Numbered from the stretch's first letter, positions 34,088-43,464 are shown. The stretch is DNA of 64,000 nucleotides from Bradyrhizobium manausense (GCF_018131105.1 NZ_JAFCJI010000002.1:992001-1056000); one strand, 5' to 3'. The notes: generated from the letters alone by a model not told the origin. Numbers and translations: made by a program.

Positions 34088-34228
34088 TCGTCCCGGACGA
34101 GCATAGCGAAGCGGAGCACAGATCCGGAATCCAGAACCACAGGGAGTGGTTTGGCGAAGACTCGGAGTTGCCAGCCAGCGCATCAACTTCTCCCTGTGGT
34201 TATGGGTCCCGGCCTGCACCGGGACGAC
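34088..34228. repeat. Intergenic palindromic repeat, family B, copy 2
   Basis: Outer arms GTCGTCCCGG / CCGGGACGAC are inverted. Next comes an inner pair CCACAGGGAG / CTCCCTGTGG and another GGGTCCCGG. It lies between the DsbD-N-domain gene and the flippase, both on the plus strand. Confidence 0.75.
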
Positions 34229-34274
34229 GGCGGGGGTTGAGACGGCGGCACCCCACCCAACCGAATCTTAACGA

Positions 34275-35696
34275 ATGGTTGCTAATCCCGAGCCCACCGC
34301 AGCATGCGGGATGCCTGGGGATCTCGACTTGGCCGTGATGGATGCAGAACCCGCAACGACCGGACCGTCAGGGCTGATCGCGCGGCTGCGTGCGAAGCTC
34401 TCGGGCGGGTCGAGCGAGGCATCGCTGACGCGGCGGCTGGCCGGCACCATCTTCATCATCCGCGTCATCAGCGCAGGGCTCGCCTATTTCTCGCAGGTGC
34501 TGCTGGCGCGCTGGATGGGGACGTCCGACTACGGCATCTATGTCTATGTCTGGACCTGGGTGCTGCTGCTCGGCAGCATGATGGACTTCGGCATCTCGGC
34601 TTCCGCGCAAAAGATCATTCCGGAATATCGCGCCAGTGGCGACCACGCGTTGCTGCGCGGCTTTCTCTCCGGCGGCCGCTGGCTGGTCTTCGCCGTCTCG
34701 GCGCTGGCGTCGCTCGGCCTTGCCGGCATCGTCAAGCTGCTGTCGCCCTGGATCGATCCTGCCGAGGTGCTGCCGCTCTATATCGGCTGCATGACGCTGC
34801 CGGCTTTCGTCGTTGCGAATACCCAGGACGGCATCGCGCGATCGCATGACTGGATGCAACTCGGCCTGATGCCGCAATTCATCATCCGCCAGGCGCTGAT
34901 CATCGGCATTACCGCCAGCGCCTTCCTGCTCGGCTATCATCTCGGCGCGATCGCCGCGATGCTCGCGAGCGCCGGCGCGGTGTGGATCGCGATGACCGGA
35001 CAGATGGCGGTGCTGAACCGCAAGCTCGCCGGTCACATCGCGCCCGGCCCGAAGGCCTATGACGTCAGCGGCTGGCTCGCGGTCTCGCTGCCGATCCTGC
35101 TGGTCGAGAGCTTTTATCTGCTGTTGTCCTACACCGACGTGCTCGTGCTGCAACAATTCCGTCCATCCGATGAAGTCGGCGTCTACTTCGCGGTCGTGAA
35201 GACGCTGGCGCTGGTGTCGTTCATCCACTACGCCATGTCGGCGACGACGGCGCATCGCTTCGCCGAATACAACGCGAGCGGCGACAAGGCGCGGCTGTCG
35301 GCCTATGTCGCGCATGCCATCGTCTGGACGTTCTGGCCGTCGCTGGCCGCGACCGCCGTGCTGCTCGTTCTCGGCAAGCCCCTGCTCTGGCTGTTCGGGC
35401 CGCAATTCGTGGTCGGCTACGACATCATGTTCGTCGCCGCGATCGGCCTCGTGGTACGCGCCGCGATCGGCCCGGTCGAGCGGCTGCTCAACATGCTCGG
35501 CCAGCAGAAGATCTGCGCGCTGGCCTATGCGCTCGCCTTCGTCATGAACGTCATTCTCTGTATCGCGCTGGTGCCGCGCTTCGGCGGCCACGGCGCTGCG
35601 GCCGCAACCTCGCTCTCGCTCACCTTCGAGACGGTGCTGCTGTTCTGGATCGTACGGCAGCGGCTGGGGTTGCACGTGCTGGCGTTTGGGAAATAG
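34275..35696 (+). CDS. Polysaccharide flippase (Wzx/MurJ-like MATE-type transporter)
   Basis: A 473-residue polytopic membrane protein with about 12-14 helices and the start of a polysaccharide-biosynthesis exporter: LTRRLAGTIFIIRVISAGLAYFSQVLLARWMGTSDYGIYVYVWTWV. The GTS(D/E)YGIY segment is characteristic of Wzx-type flippases, which move lipid-linked sugar units across the inner membrane. No glycosyltransferase genes lie next to it in this window, so it looks like an orphan. Substrate unknown. Confidence 0.9.
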   Translation: MVANPEPTAACGMPGDLDLAVMDAEPATTGPSGLIARLRAKLSGGSSEASLTRRLAGTIFIIRVISAGLAYFSQVLLARWMGTSDYGIYVYVWTWVLLLGSMMDFGISASAQKIIPEYRASGDHALLRGFLSGGRWLVFAVSALASLGLAGIVKLLSPWIDPAEVLPLYIGCMTLPAFVVANTQDGIARSHDWMQLGLMPQFIIRQALIIGITASAFLLGYHLGAIAAMLASAGAVWIAMTGQMAVLNRKLAGHIAPGPKAYDVSGWLAVSLPILLVESFYLLLSYTDVLVLQQFRPSDEVGVYFAVVKTLALVSFIHYAMSATTAHRFAEYNASGDKARLSAYVAHAIVWTFWPSLAATAVLLVLGKPLLWLFGPQFVVGYDIMFVAAIGLVVRAAIGPVERLLNMLGQQKICALAYALAFVMNVILCIALVPRFGGHGAAAATSLSLTFETVLLFWIVRQRLGLHVLAFGK

Positions 35697-35892
35697 GGAC
35701 TAAGCACCGGTCCCTGCTCACCGCCTCGGGGGACGACTGTTTCCCAACGAGCCCGAGAACAAGGCGAAACACCTACCGAGTTCCATATTGGAGTAGAATT
35801 TTTCTTATTCTGCCCAAACGGTTGCGCCCCAGGGAAAGTTTATTCTACGTCGTATTGCCCAACTGACGAGATAAACCTAGATTCCCTCAGCC
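35697..35892. other. Intergenic region between flippase and TauE/SafE gene
   Basis: No gene is seen. It contains AT-richer stretches (35780-35860), including TTTTTCTTATT, upstream of the permease gene and plausibly part of its promoter. I see no clear operator. Confidence 0.4.
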
Positions 35893-36717
35893 ATGATTGA
35901 TCCGCTTTACGTCGCCTCGGGTTTTGGCGTCGGCCTGCTTGTCGGGTTGACCGGCGTAGGGGGCGGCTCGTTGATGACGCCGCTCCTGATCCTGCTGTTC
36001 GGCATTCATCCGACCACCGCCGTCGGCACCGACCTGCTCTATGCCGCCGCCACCAAGACCGGCGGCAGCGTGGTGCATGGCTGGTCGCGCAGCGTGCACT
36101 GGCCCGCGGTACTGCGGCTCGCCTGCGGCAGCATTCCGGCGAGCGCGCTGACGCTGCTGGTGCTGTGGAAGCTCGATCTGCGCGGCGATACCGAACGCAA
36201 TCTGGTCAATCTGGTGCTGTGCTTTGCGCTGCTCTTGACCGCGACGTCGCTGATCTTCCGCAAGTCGATCATGGAGCGCTATCGCCGCCGCATGGAGCAG
36301 ATCAGCGAACGCACCACGGTGATTGCGACCGTGGTCACCGGGATCGTGCTCGGCGTGCTGGTCTCGATCTCGTCGGTCGGCGCCGGCGCGGTCGGCGTGA
36401 CCGTGCTGCTGCTGCTCTACCCGCGCCTGCCGATGGCGACCATCGTCGGCTCCGACATCGCGCACGCCGTGCCGCTGACGCTGGTGGCGGGCATCGGACA
36501 CTGGGTGCTCGGCTCGGTCGACTGGGGCCTGATGGGTGTTCTGCTGCTCGGTTCACTGCCCGGCATCGTCATCGGCAGCTACAGCGCGACGCGTGTGCCG
36601 GAGACCGTGCTGCGCGTGGCGCTCGCCAGCGTTCTCATCGTGGTCGCCAGCAGGATCATGTTCGCGGAGCTCAACCTGCAATCCGCGATCGTGACGGCGC
36701 TGGCCTGGAGCCATTGA
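35893..36717 (+). CDS. TauE/SafE-family sulfite/anion permease
   Basis: A 274-residue inner-membrane protein with about eight helices. The family signature GVGLLVGLTGVGGGSLMTPLLILLFGIHPTTAVGTDLLYAAATKT is clear at the N-terminus, and the repeated half appears at SVGAGAVGVTVLLLLYPRLPMATIVGSDIAHAVPL. Members export sulfite, taurine-derived or other organosulfur anions. A link to the cys cluster 3 kb downstream is possible but not shown. Confidence 0.9.
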   Translation: MIDPLYVASGFGVGLLVGLTGVGGGSLMTPLLILLFGIHPTTAVGTDLLYAAATKTGGSVVHGWSRSVHWPAVLRLACGSIPASALTLLVLWKLDLRGDTERNLVNLVLCFALLLTATSLIFRKSIMERYRRRMEQISERTTVIATVVTGIVLGVLVSISSVGAGAVGVTVLLLLYPRLPMATIVGSDIAHAVPLTLVAGIGHWVLGSVDWGLMGVLLLGSLPGIVIGSYSATRVPETVLRVALASVLIVVASRIMFAELNLQSAIVTALAWSH

Positions 36718-36740
36718 GGCCCGACCAGGCGAGAGAATTG

Positions 36741-36830
36741 TAGGGTGGGCAAAGCGAAGCGTGCCCACCCCCCTTTTGTGATGAGAGAGAGATGGTGGGC
36801 ACGGCGCTTGCGCGCCTTTGCCCACCCTAC
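36741..36830. repeat. Intergenic palindromic repeat, family D
   Basis: The left arm GTAGGGTGGGCAAAGCGAAG pairs with the right arm CGCCTTTGCCCACCCTAC, and an inner GTGCCCACC pairs with GGTGGGCAC. It lies between the convergent permease and bdhA genes. Confidence 0.85.
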
Positions 36831-36866
36831 GGTGGTGTCACCGGGGCAACAGCAGAGTGCGAGCCG

Positions 36867-37655
36867 TTACTCCGCAGTCCAGCCGCCGTCGATCGAGAGG
36901 TTCGTGCCGGTGATCTGCGCGGCATCGTCGCTGCACAGGAACAGCGCGAGAGCTGCGACCTGCTCTGAGGTCACGAACTCCTTGGTCGGCTGCGCGTCGA
37001 GCAGCACGTCGTTGATGACCTGCTCGCGCGTGAGGTTGCGCGCCTTCATGGTATCAGGGATCTGCTTTTCCACCAGCGGCGTCCAGACATAGCCGGGGCT
37101 GATGCAATTGCAGGTGATCTTGTTGGTCGCGACCTCAAGCGCCACCGTCTTGGTCAGGCCGGCAATGCCATGCTTGGCCGACACATAAGCCGACTTGAAG
37201 GGCGAGGCGACGAGGGAGTGCGCCGACGCGGTGTTGATGATGCGGCCCCAGCCCTTCTTCTTCATGCCGGGAACGGCAGCGCGGATGGCGTGGAAGGCCG
37301 AGGACAGGTTGATCGCGATGATCTGGTCCCACTTCTCGAGCGGGAATTCCTCGATCGGCGAAACGAACTGGATGCCGGCATTGTTGACGAGGATGTCGAC
37401 CGAGCCGAACGACTTCTCGCCGAGCGCGATCATCCCGGCGATCTCGGCCGGCTTGGTCATGTCGGCGGGCGAATAGACCGCCTTGACGCCGAAATCGGAC
37501 TCGATCTTGGTGCGTTCCTTCTCGATGTCCTCCGGCGAGCCGAAGCCGTTGATGACGACGTTGGCGCCGGCGGCGGCGAAGGCGCGCGCATATGCAAGCC
37601 CGATACCGCTGGTCGATCCGGTGACGACGGCGTTCTTGCCTGACAGAGTACCCAT
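36867..37655 (-). CDS. bdhA: 3-hydroxybutyrate dehydrogenase
   Basis: A 262-residue SDR-family enzyme oxidising D-3-hydroxybutyrate to acetoacetate, the exit step of polyhydroxybutyrate breakdown. The start MGTLSGKNAVVTGSTSGIGLAYARAFAAAGANVVINGFG and the catalytic YVSAKHGIAGLTKTVALE, followed by TCNCISPGYVWTPLVEKQIP, match bacterial 3-hydroxybutyrate dehydrogenases. The stop of the upstream patatin gene lies one base from the ATG, so the pair is an operon. Confidence 0.93.
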   Translation of the reverse strand: MGTLSGKNAVVTGSTSGIGLAYARAFAAAGANVVINGFGSPEDIEKERTKIESDFGVKAVYSPADMTKPAEIAGMIALGEKSFGSVDILVNNAGIQFVSPIEEFPLEKWDQIIAINLSSAFHAIRAAVPGMKKKGWGRIINTASAHSLVASPFKSAYVSAKHGIAGLTKTVALEVATNKITCNCISPGYVWTPLVEKQIPDTMKARNLTREQVINDVLLDAQPTKEFVTSEQVAALALFLCSDDAAQITGTNLSIDGGWTAE

Positions 37656-37656
37656 A

Positions 37657-38832
37657 TTATTCGCTCCTTTTTGGCGGGGGCGCGGTGACGTCCCCCGTGA
37701 GATCGTAGGTCACCATGGTCTCGCCGGACTGCGGCTTCTCCAGCCAGTCCTTGTGGCGCATCGACAGATGCACGTCGCGGACGCCGCTTTCCCAATGCTC
37801 GACCATGGCGACATGCGAGAAGTCATAGTCCTTCGACGAGGATTCGTAGTTCTTGCTGCGATAGATCAGGTGCACCACAGTAACAGTGCTTTCGCGCGAA
37901 ACTTTTGCGAGGAATTCGACCGCAGGGTCGTTCTTCAGATAATCGGGCAATTTGGCAATGAGGTCGCGCGCGGCGCGGCGGGCATTGTGCAGTTGCTTGT
38001 TCTTGTCGGTGTTCATCCGCGTGCGGCTGGAGAAACGGATGTCCTTCTCGCGCTCGGTGGCCTCCAGGAGCGAATTCGGCAGATCGCCGCGCGCGCTGAA
38101 CAGGTCGACCTGGAAGATCAGCATGTCGCGATCAGTTTCCGCATCGAGCACGAAATCGAGCGGCGTATTTGAGGCGATGCCGCCGTCCCAATAATGCTCG
38201 CCGTCGATCACGACCGACGGAAAGCCCGGCGGCAGCGCGCCGGAGGCCATGATGTGCTCCGGACCGATTTGCTTGCCGAGCTTCTTGAACTCGTAATTGT
38301 CGAAATATTTGAAGTTGCCGGAGGTGACGCCCACGGCGCCGACCGACAAGCGCGTCTTCAGATCGTTGATGCGGTCGAAGTCAACGAGCCGCTCCAGCGT
38401 CTTCTTCAGCGGCGCGGTGTCGTAATAGCTCTCGGCTTGCGGGCTGCCCGGCGGCCACATCGGCGCAGGCGGCACGCGCGGGACGAAAAAGCCGGGCACG
38501 CCGAAGGTCGCGATCAGCGCGGCGCTGGTGGAATTGAACAGCTCGCGGCTGTGATCGCTCTTGCCGATCGGCTTCCACGGCACCGGCGCGGACACCATCT
38601 CCCAGAATTCCTTGAGCCGCTTGACGCGGGTATGGCCCTCATTGCCGGCGATGATGGCGGCATTGACCGCGCCGATCGAGATGCCGGCTACCCATTCGGG
38701 CTCAAAGTCGAAATGGCAGAGCGATTGAAAGGCGCCGGCCTGATACGAGCCGAGCGCACCACCGCCCTGGAGAACCAGGACGCGCTGCGCCTTCGCGGGG
38801 ACTGTTGCGACTTCCGGGCTGTGATCTGTCAT
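37657..38832 (-). CDS. Patatin-like phospholipase (DUF3734)
   Basis: A 391-residue protein with the patatin fold. The oxyanion block is LQGGGALGSYQAGAFQSL, the nucleophile is in GISIGAVNAA (GxSxG), and the catalytic Asp is in DGGIASNTPLDF (DGG). The C-terminal DUF3734 region contains HLIYRSKNYESSSKDYDFSHVAMVEHWESGVRD. Together with 3-hydroxybutyrate dehydrogenase directly downstream, a role as lipase/depolymerase in PHB or related storage metabolism is plausible. Membrane-lipid hydrolysis is the alternative. Confidence 0.9.
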   Translation of the reverse strand: MTDHSPEVATVPAKAQRVLVLQGGGALGSYQAGAFQSLCHFDFEPEWVAGISIGAVNAAIIAGNEGHTRVKRLKEFWEMVSAPVPWKPIGKSDHSRELFNSTSAALIATFGVPGFFVPRVPPAPMWPPGSPQAESYYDTAPLKKTLERLVDFDRINDLKTRLSVGAVGVTSGNFKYFDNYEFKKLGKQIGPEHIMASGALPPGFPSVVIDGEHYWDGGIASNTPLDFVLDAETDRDMLIFQVDLFSARGDLPNSLLEATEREKDIRFSSRTRMNTDKNKQLHNARRAARDLIAKLPDYLKNDPAVEFLAKVSRESTVTVVHLIYRSKNYESSSKDYDFSHVAMVEHWESGVRDVHLSMRHKDWLEKPQSGETMVTYDLTGDVTAPPPKRSE

Positions 38833-38910
38833 AAGGGACTAATAGCAAAAGGCGAGCCACCGTGGCGACAGTCTGCCGCGGCGTCAATGCATCCCGGGAT
38901 CAAGTCTGGC

Positions 38911-39414
38911 TTATCGGGGGTCGGTCGAGGCCAGGATCATGGTCCAGAACACCTTGTATTTGGTGCCAGGAGCATAGCTCGCCGCTATGCCCAATTTTGT
39001 GACACCGCCCTTGAGCATGTTGGCGCGGTGGGGCGGCGAGTCACGCCAGCCGGAAAACGCTTCCGCCAGCGTATGATAGCCGGCCGAGATGTTCTCGACC
39101 GCCACGGTCGCGGGATAGCTGCCGGCGGCAAGCCGCTTGCCCAGGGGCGCGCGGACGTCATGGTCCATCTTGTTGGCGGCCGCCATGGCATTGGACTGGG
39201 ATTCGGCGAGCCGCATCAATTCGGGGTCGACCTCGACGGTGCCGAGCCCGTTGTTCTGGCGGTATTGCGAGATCATGATTGCGGCGGCCGGGGCATCGAG
39301 CCTGGCGCCCGGGACCGACATATCGGCATACATCGACGGCTGCTGGACCGGCGCTTCGTTGCCGGCGCAGCCGGCGAGAAGCAAAGTGATGAGAATTGCG
39401 GCCGCAGCGCGCAT
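38911..39414 (-). CDS. CAP/SCP-domain lipoprotein
   Basis: A 167-residue protein with lipobox LLLAGC (Cys about 16) and a C-terminal CAP (PR-1-like) domain. The domain is recognised by NGLGTVEVDPELMRLAESQSNAMA, MDHD, ENISAGYHTLAEAFSGWRDSPPHRANML and a C-terminal strand region. The putative CAP histidines are in MDHD and GWRDSPPHR. Bacterial CAP proteins have no general known function. ATG 39414 gives the lipoprotein signal. Confidence 0.88.
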   Translation of the reverse strand: MRAAAAILITLLLAGCAGNEAPVQQPSMYADMSVPGARLDAPAAAIMISQYRQNNGLGTVEVDPELMRLAESQSNAMAAANKMDHDVRAPLGKRLAAGSYPATVAVENISAGYHTLAEAFSGWRDSPPHRANMLKGGVTKLGIAASYAPGTKYKVFWTMILASTDPR

Positions 39415-39504
39415 GAATCGAGGCCCCCAGATGAGGGGCCGTTGTTGCATACCAACCGTGGCTGAAAGGTGAATTTTGAGGAAAATTCGATCCTTTGGGA
39501 CGGC

Positions 39505-40542
39505 TCAGGCGCCCGCAAATATGCGGTAGCGGCGGGGCTTTAAGCCGATCGTATCGCCGGCGCGCAGTTCCCGGTCGCGAGGGGCATCGATCTCGATGGT
39601 CTCGCCACCTGATAGCGCCACCTCAGCCCGCTGCACGGGACCGAAATTGCGGACTTGCTGGACCGCGCCTTCGAAGGCACCCGAGCCGGGTGGGCCGACC
39701 AGCATGTCGTGTCGCCGCACGAACAGTTTTGACGCGCCAGACATGAGCCCGTCCGCCGCAAGATCGAGCGGACGATCGCCGAGCCTGACAACGCCGCCGT
39801 CAACCTGAACAGGCAACTCGATGGATTCACCGATGAAGCCGTGAACGAATGCGGTCGCCGGGGTCTCATAGACGTCGTCGGGCGAACCGATCTGCTCGAT
39901 CCTGCCCTTGTCCATAACGACGACGCGGTTGGCGACTTCCAGCGCCTCCTCCTGGTCATGGGTGACGAAGATCGAGGTGACGTTGATCTCGTGATGCAGC
40001 GAGCGCAGCCATTTGCGCAACTCTTTACGCACCTTGGCATCGAGCGCACCGAAGGGCTCGTCGAGCAGGAGGATGCGCGGCTCGATCGCGAGCGCGCGGG
40101 CCAGCGCAATGCGCTGGCGCTGGCCACCGGAGAGCTGGCTCGGATAGCGATCGGCGAGCCAGTCGAGCTGCACCAAGTCGAGCAGCTCTTTCACCCGCCT
40201 TCGGATCGTCGCCTCGTCCTTGCGGATCGCGCGCGGCTGCACCCGCAGACCGAACGCAACGTTCTCGAACACGCTCATGTGACGGAACAGCGCGTAGTGC
40301 TGAAAAACGAAGCCGACGTGACGCTCGCGCGCGCCTTGCGCCAGCGCGTCCTCGCCATTGAAGGAAACTTCACCGGTATCAGGCCAGTCGAGGCCGGCGA
40401 TGATCCGCAGCAGCGTGGTCTTGCCGGAGCCGGAAGGACCGAGCAGCGCCAGCAGTTCGCCGTCATTGACCTTGAGGTCGACGCCATCAAGCGCCGCAAA
40501 GCTGCCGAACTTCTTGACGAGATTTTTGACTTCAATGGTCAT
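39505..40542 (-). CDS. cysA: Sulfate/thiosulfate ABC transporter ATPase
   Basis: A 345-residue ATPase of the CysAWTP importer. Walker A GPSGSGKTTLLRIIAGL (about 37), signature LSGGQRQRIALARALA, Walker B ILLLDEPFGALDAKVRKELRKWL and VTHDQEEALEVA are all present. A C-terminal TOBE-like regulatory region follows (about 240-345). Its start overlaps the end of cysW by 11 bases. It energises sulfate uptake with the two permeases and the binding protein upstream. Confidence 0.96.
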   Translation of the reverse strand: MTIEVKNLVKKFGSFAALDGVDLKVNDGELLALLGPSGSGKTTLLRIIAGLDWPDTGEVSFNGEDALAQGARERHVGFVFQHYALFRHMSVFENVAFGLRVQPRAIRKDEATIRRRVKELLDLVQLDWLADRYPSQLSGGQRQRIALARALAIEPRILLLDEPFGALDAKVRKELRKWLRSLHHEINVTSIFVTHDQEEALEVANRVVVMDKGRIEQIGSPDDVYETPATAFVHGFIGESIELPVQVDGGVVRLGDRPLDLAADGLMSGASKLFVRRHDMLVGPPGSGAFEGAVQQVRNFGPVQRAEVALSGGETIEIDAPRDRELRAGDTIGLKPRRYRIFAGA

Positions 40543-41443
40543 TGACGTCGTGTCCTTCGTCGAGCTGGCGTTCGAGAACGGTCTTGGCGATCAGGGTGAT
40601 CAGTGCCAGCAGCGCCAGCAGCGAGGCAATCGCGAAGGCCGCAACGAACTGGTATTCGTTGTAGAGAATCTCGACCAGCAGCGGCATGGTGTTGGTCTCG
40701 CCGCGGATGTGGCCGGAGACGACCGACACCGCGCCGAACTCGCCCATCGCGCGGGCGTTGCACAGCAGAACCCCGTAGAGCACGCCCCATTTGATGTTGG
40801 GCAGCGTGACGCGAAAGAAGGTTTGCAGGCCTGAGGCGCCAAGCGAGATCGCGGCTTCCTCCTCCTGCGTGCCCTGCTCCTGCATCAGCGGGATCAGCGC
40901 ACGGGCCACGAAGGGGAAGGTCACGAAAGTGGTGGCGAGCGCAATGCCGGGCACCGCGAACAGGATCTGGATGTCGTGATCCCTCAACCAATTGCCGAAA
41001 TAGCCCTGCGCACCGAACAGCAGCACGAAGACCAGGCCGGAGATGACCGGGCTGACCGAGAACGGCAAGTCGATCAGCGTAATCAGGAAGGTCTTTCCGG
41101 TGAATTCGAACTTTGCGATCGCCCAGGACGCGACGAGACCAAAGACGAGATTGAGGCTCACCGAGATCGCGGCGACCACCAGCGTCAGCTTGATCGCCGC
41201 CAGCGCCTCCGGCTCAGCGAGCGCCGCGAGATAGGCGAGCACGCCCTTCGAGAAGGCCTGCGCGAAGACCAGGACTAGCGGCAATACGACGAAGACGGAC
41301 AGGAACGAGATCGCCAGCGTAATGATGACGACCTGAACACCCCTCGGCTCGGTGCGGAGATTGTTGCGCGCGGCTGCAGCATGGGCGCGCGCCCTGGCAT
41401 CGAGGGACGAGAGCGGGACGGAATCTGCGATCTGCATCGTCAT
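40532..41443 (-). CDS. cysW: Sulfate ABC transporter permease CysW
   Basis: A 303-residue inner-membrane permease with six helices. It carries the ATPase-contacting loop EEEAAISLGASGLQTFFRVTLPNI (EAA motif), and ARAMGEFGAVSVVSGHIRGETNTMPLLVEILYNEYQF typical of CysW. It pairs with CysT to form the channel. The ten-base gap to cysT and overlap with cysA indicate one operon. Confidence 0.95.
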   Translation of the reverse strand: MTMQIADSVPLSSLDARARAHAAAARNNLRTEPRGVQVVIITLAISFLSVFVVLPLVLVFAQAFSKGVLAYLAALAEPEALAAIKLTLVVAAISVSLNLVFGLVASWAIAKFEFTGKTFLITLIDLPFSVSPVISGLVFVLLFGAQGYFGNWLRDHDIQILFAVPGIALATTFVTFPFVARALIPLMQEQGTQEEEAAISLGASGLQTFFRVTLPNIKWGVLYGVLLCNARAMGEFGAVSVVSGHIRGETNTMPLLVEILYNEYQFVAAFAIASLLALLALITLIAKTVLERQLDEGHDVNDH

Positions 41444-41452
41444 CGTTCGCCC

Positions 41453-42289
41453 TCAGCGCGCCGGGACGCGGTTCTGCGCCCAGCGCTGCAACCGGTTCAC
41501 CGCGAAGATGATGACAAAGGAGACGACGAGCATGACTGCGGCGATCGCGGTCGCGTCGGCATAGCGGAATTCGGAGAGCCGGATCACGATCAGCAGCGGC
41601 GCGATCTCGGAAACGTTGGGCAGGTTGCCGGCGATGAAGATCACCGAGCCGTACTCACCGACCGCACGTGCGAAGGCGAGCGCCAGGCCCGTGAGCAGCG
41701 CCGGCGCGAGCGACGGCAGGATCACGCGGACGATGGTCTGCCATCGGCTGGCGCCGAGACTACCCGCGGCTTCCTCGATCTCGGAGTCGATATCCTGCAG
41801 CACCGGCTGCACCGTGCGCACCACGAAGGGGATGCCGATGAAGATCATCGCGACGAAGATGCCGACCGGCGTGAATGCCACCTTGATGCCGAGCGCGGCG
41901 AGCGGCGCGCCCAGCCAGCCCTTCTCGGCAAACAGCGCGGTCAGCGCGACGCCCGCAACGGCCGTCGGCAATGCGAAAGGCACGTCGACGATGGCGTCAA
42001 ATATCCGCCGGCCCGGAAAACGGTAGCGCACCAGCGCCCAGACGATGATGCTGCCCATCACGAGGTTGACGCAGGCCGCCGCAAACGCGAGCCCGAACGA
42101 CACGCGGAGCGCATTCAGCGTGCGGCGGCTCGAGAGGATGTTCCAGAACTGCTCGGGGCTGAGCTCCAGCGATTTCAGGAACAGCCCGGCGAGCGGAATC
42201 AGGATGATGACGGACAGCCAGGTCAGCGTCAGTCCCATCGTGAGACCGAAGCCCGGAAGAGTCCGTCGTCGTGCTGCGATTACGCTCAC
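41453..42289 (-). CDS. cysT: Sulfate ABC transporter permease CysT
   Basis: A 278-residue permease starting at GTG 42289 (SVIAARRRTLPGFGLTMGLTLTW). Six helices are predicted. The EAA loop is EIEEAAGSLGASRWQTIVRVILPSLAPALLTGLALAFARAVGEYGSVIFIAGN. The open frame extends to 42589, but that part is antisense to the binding-protein gene. An AGGAGG lies upstream. Partner of CysW. Confidence 0.95.
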   Translation of the reverse strand: MSVIAARRRTLPGFGLTMGLTLTWLSVIILIPLAGLFLKSLELSPEQFWNILSSRRTLNALRVSFGLAFAAACVNLVMGSIIVWALVRYRFPGRRIFDAIVDVPFALPTAVAGVALTALFAEKGWLGAPLAALGIKVAFTPVGIFVAMIFIGIPFVVRTVQPVLQDIDSEIEEAAGSLGASRWQTIVRVILPSLAPALLTGLALAFARAVGEYGSVIFIAGNLPNVSEIAPLLIVIRLSEFRYADATAIAAVMLVVSFVIIFAVNRLQRWAQNRVPAR

Positions 42290-42323
42290 CAGGCCCCCTG
42301 CTGCCTCCTGAGACAGAGCTCTA

Positions 42324-43340
42324 TCAATTCCTGTAGATCTGATCGAACACGCCGCCGTCGGCGAAATGTTCCTTCTGCGCCTTGGTCCAGCCGCCGAACA
42401 CGTCGTCGATCGTGAACAGCTCGACCTTTGCGAAGGAGTGTTCATATTTTTTGGCGATCTCGGCATCGCGCGGACGATAGAAATTGCGCGCGGCAATCTC
42501 CTGACCTTCCCTGGTGTACCAATACTGGAGATAGGCATCGGCGACGTTGCGGGTGCCTTTCTTGTCGGCAACCTTGTCGACATTCGCAACCGGCGGCTCG
42601 GCGAGGATCGAGAGCGGCGGTGCCACGATCTCGAACTTTTCGGGGCCGAATTCCTTCAGCGCGAGATAGGCCTCATTCTCCCAGGCAAGCAGCACGTCGC
42701 CGACGCCGCGCTCCACGAACGTCACGGTCGCACCGCGCGCGCCGGTGTCGAGCACCGGGACCTGCTGGTAGAGCTTTCCGATGAAATCCTTGGCCTTGTC
42801 GACGGAGCCATATTTCTTCTGCGCAAAGCCCCAGGCGGCCAGGTAATTCCAGCGCGCGCCGCCCGAGGTCTTCGGGTTCGGCGTGATCACGGCAACGCGG
42901 GGCTTGAGCAGATCGTCCCAATCCTTGATGCCCTTCGGATTGCCCTTTCGCACCAGGAACACGATGGTCGAGGTATACGGCGATGAATTCTGCGGCAGGC
43001 GCTTCTGCCAATCGGCCGCGGTAAGACCTTTGCCGGCGATGGCATCGATGTCGTAGGCAAGCGCGAGCGTCACCACGTCGGCCTGCAAGCCGTCAATCAC
43101 CGCCCTCGCCTGCGAGCCGCTGCCGCCATGCGACTGCTTGATCTCGACGCTCTTGCCCGTCTCTCTCTGATAGGCGTTCGCGAACGCCTTGTTGAACTCG
43201 ACATAGAGCTCGCGTGTCGGATCGTAAGACACGTTCAACAGATTGATATCAGCAGCGAGAGCCGCGTCTGCCAAGAAACCCGTCGCGAGAAGTCCGGTTG
43301 CGAGAAGTCCTGCAGCGAGCGGAACGATACGACGCATCAT
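42324..43340 (-). CDS. sbp: Sulfate-binding periplasmic protein of the ABC importer
   Basis: A 338-residue binding protein. The signal peptide ends in ADAALA (about residue 29), followed by INLLNVSYDPTRELYVEFNKAFANAYQRETGKSVEIKQSHGGSGSQARAVIDGLQADVVTLALAYDID, typical of Sbp/CysP. The SGSQARAVI loop (QSHGGSGSQ) contributes sulfate ligands. ATG 43340 is favoured because GGAG lies six bases upstream; 43346 and 43352 are alternatives. Together with cysTWA it completes the importer. Confidence 0.95.
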   Translation of the reverse strand: MMRRIVPLAAGLLATGLLATGFLADAALAADINLLNVSYDPTRELYVEFNKAFANAYQRETGKSVEIKQSHGGSGSQARAVIDGLQADVVTLALAYDIDAIAGKGLTAADWQKRLPQNSSPYTSTIVFLVRKGNPKGIKDWDDLLKPRVAVITPNPKTSGGARWNYLAAWGFAQKKYGSVDKAKDFIGKLYQQVPVLDTGARGATVTFVERGVGDVLLAWENEAYLALKEFGPEKFEIVAPPLSILAEPPVANVDKVADKKGTRNVADAYLQYWYTREGQEIAARNFYRPRDAEIAKKYEHSFAKVELFTIDDVFGGWTKAQKEHFADGGVFDQIYRN

Positions 43341-43464
43341 GTCCATCTCCATTCACTTCGACGACGTCAATGTCGACGAAGGCATGCAGGCGAAACTCGT
43401 GGCGAAACGCTCTCAAGTCAACGGAACCGGATTTTCTTGTTCGCAAGCTTGCAGCTTGGCTGTG
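43341..43464. other. Gap between cysH and sbp with palindrome
   Basis: A 124-base gap in an otherwise tightly packed minus-strand set. It holds the perfect palindrome GCAAGCTTGC (43443-43452) and GTCAATGTCGAC repeats near the sbp start. It may carry an internal promoter and operator for the transport half of the cluster. No regulator site can be named. Confidence 0.4.

Noticed and set aside
41381..42415. Plus-strand open frame of 344 codons
   Set aside because: Antisense to cysT and cysW; an Arg/His/Asp-rich product.
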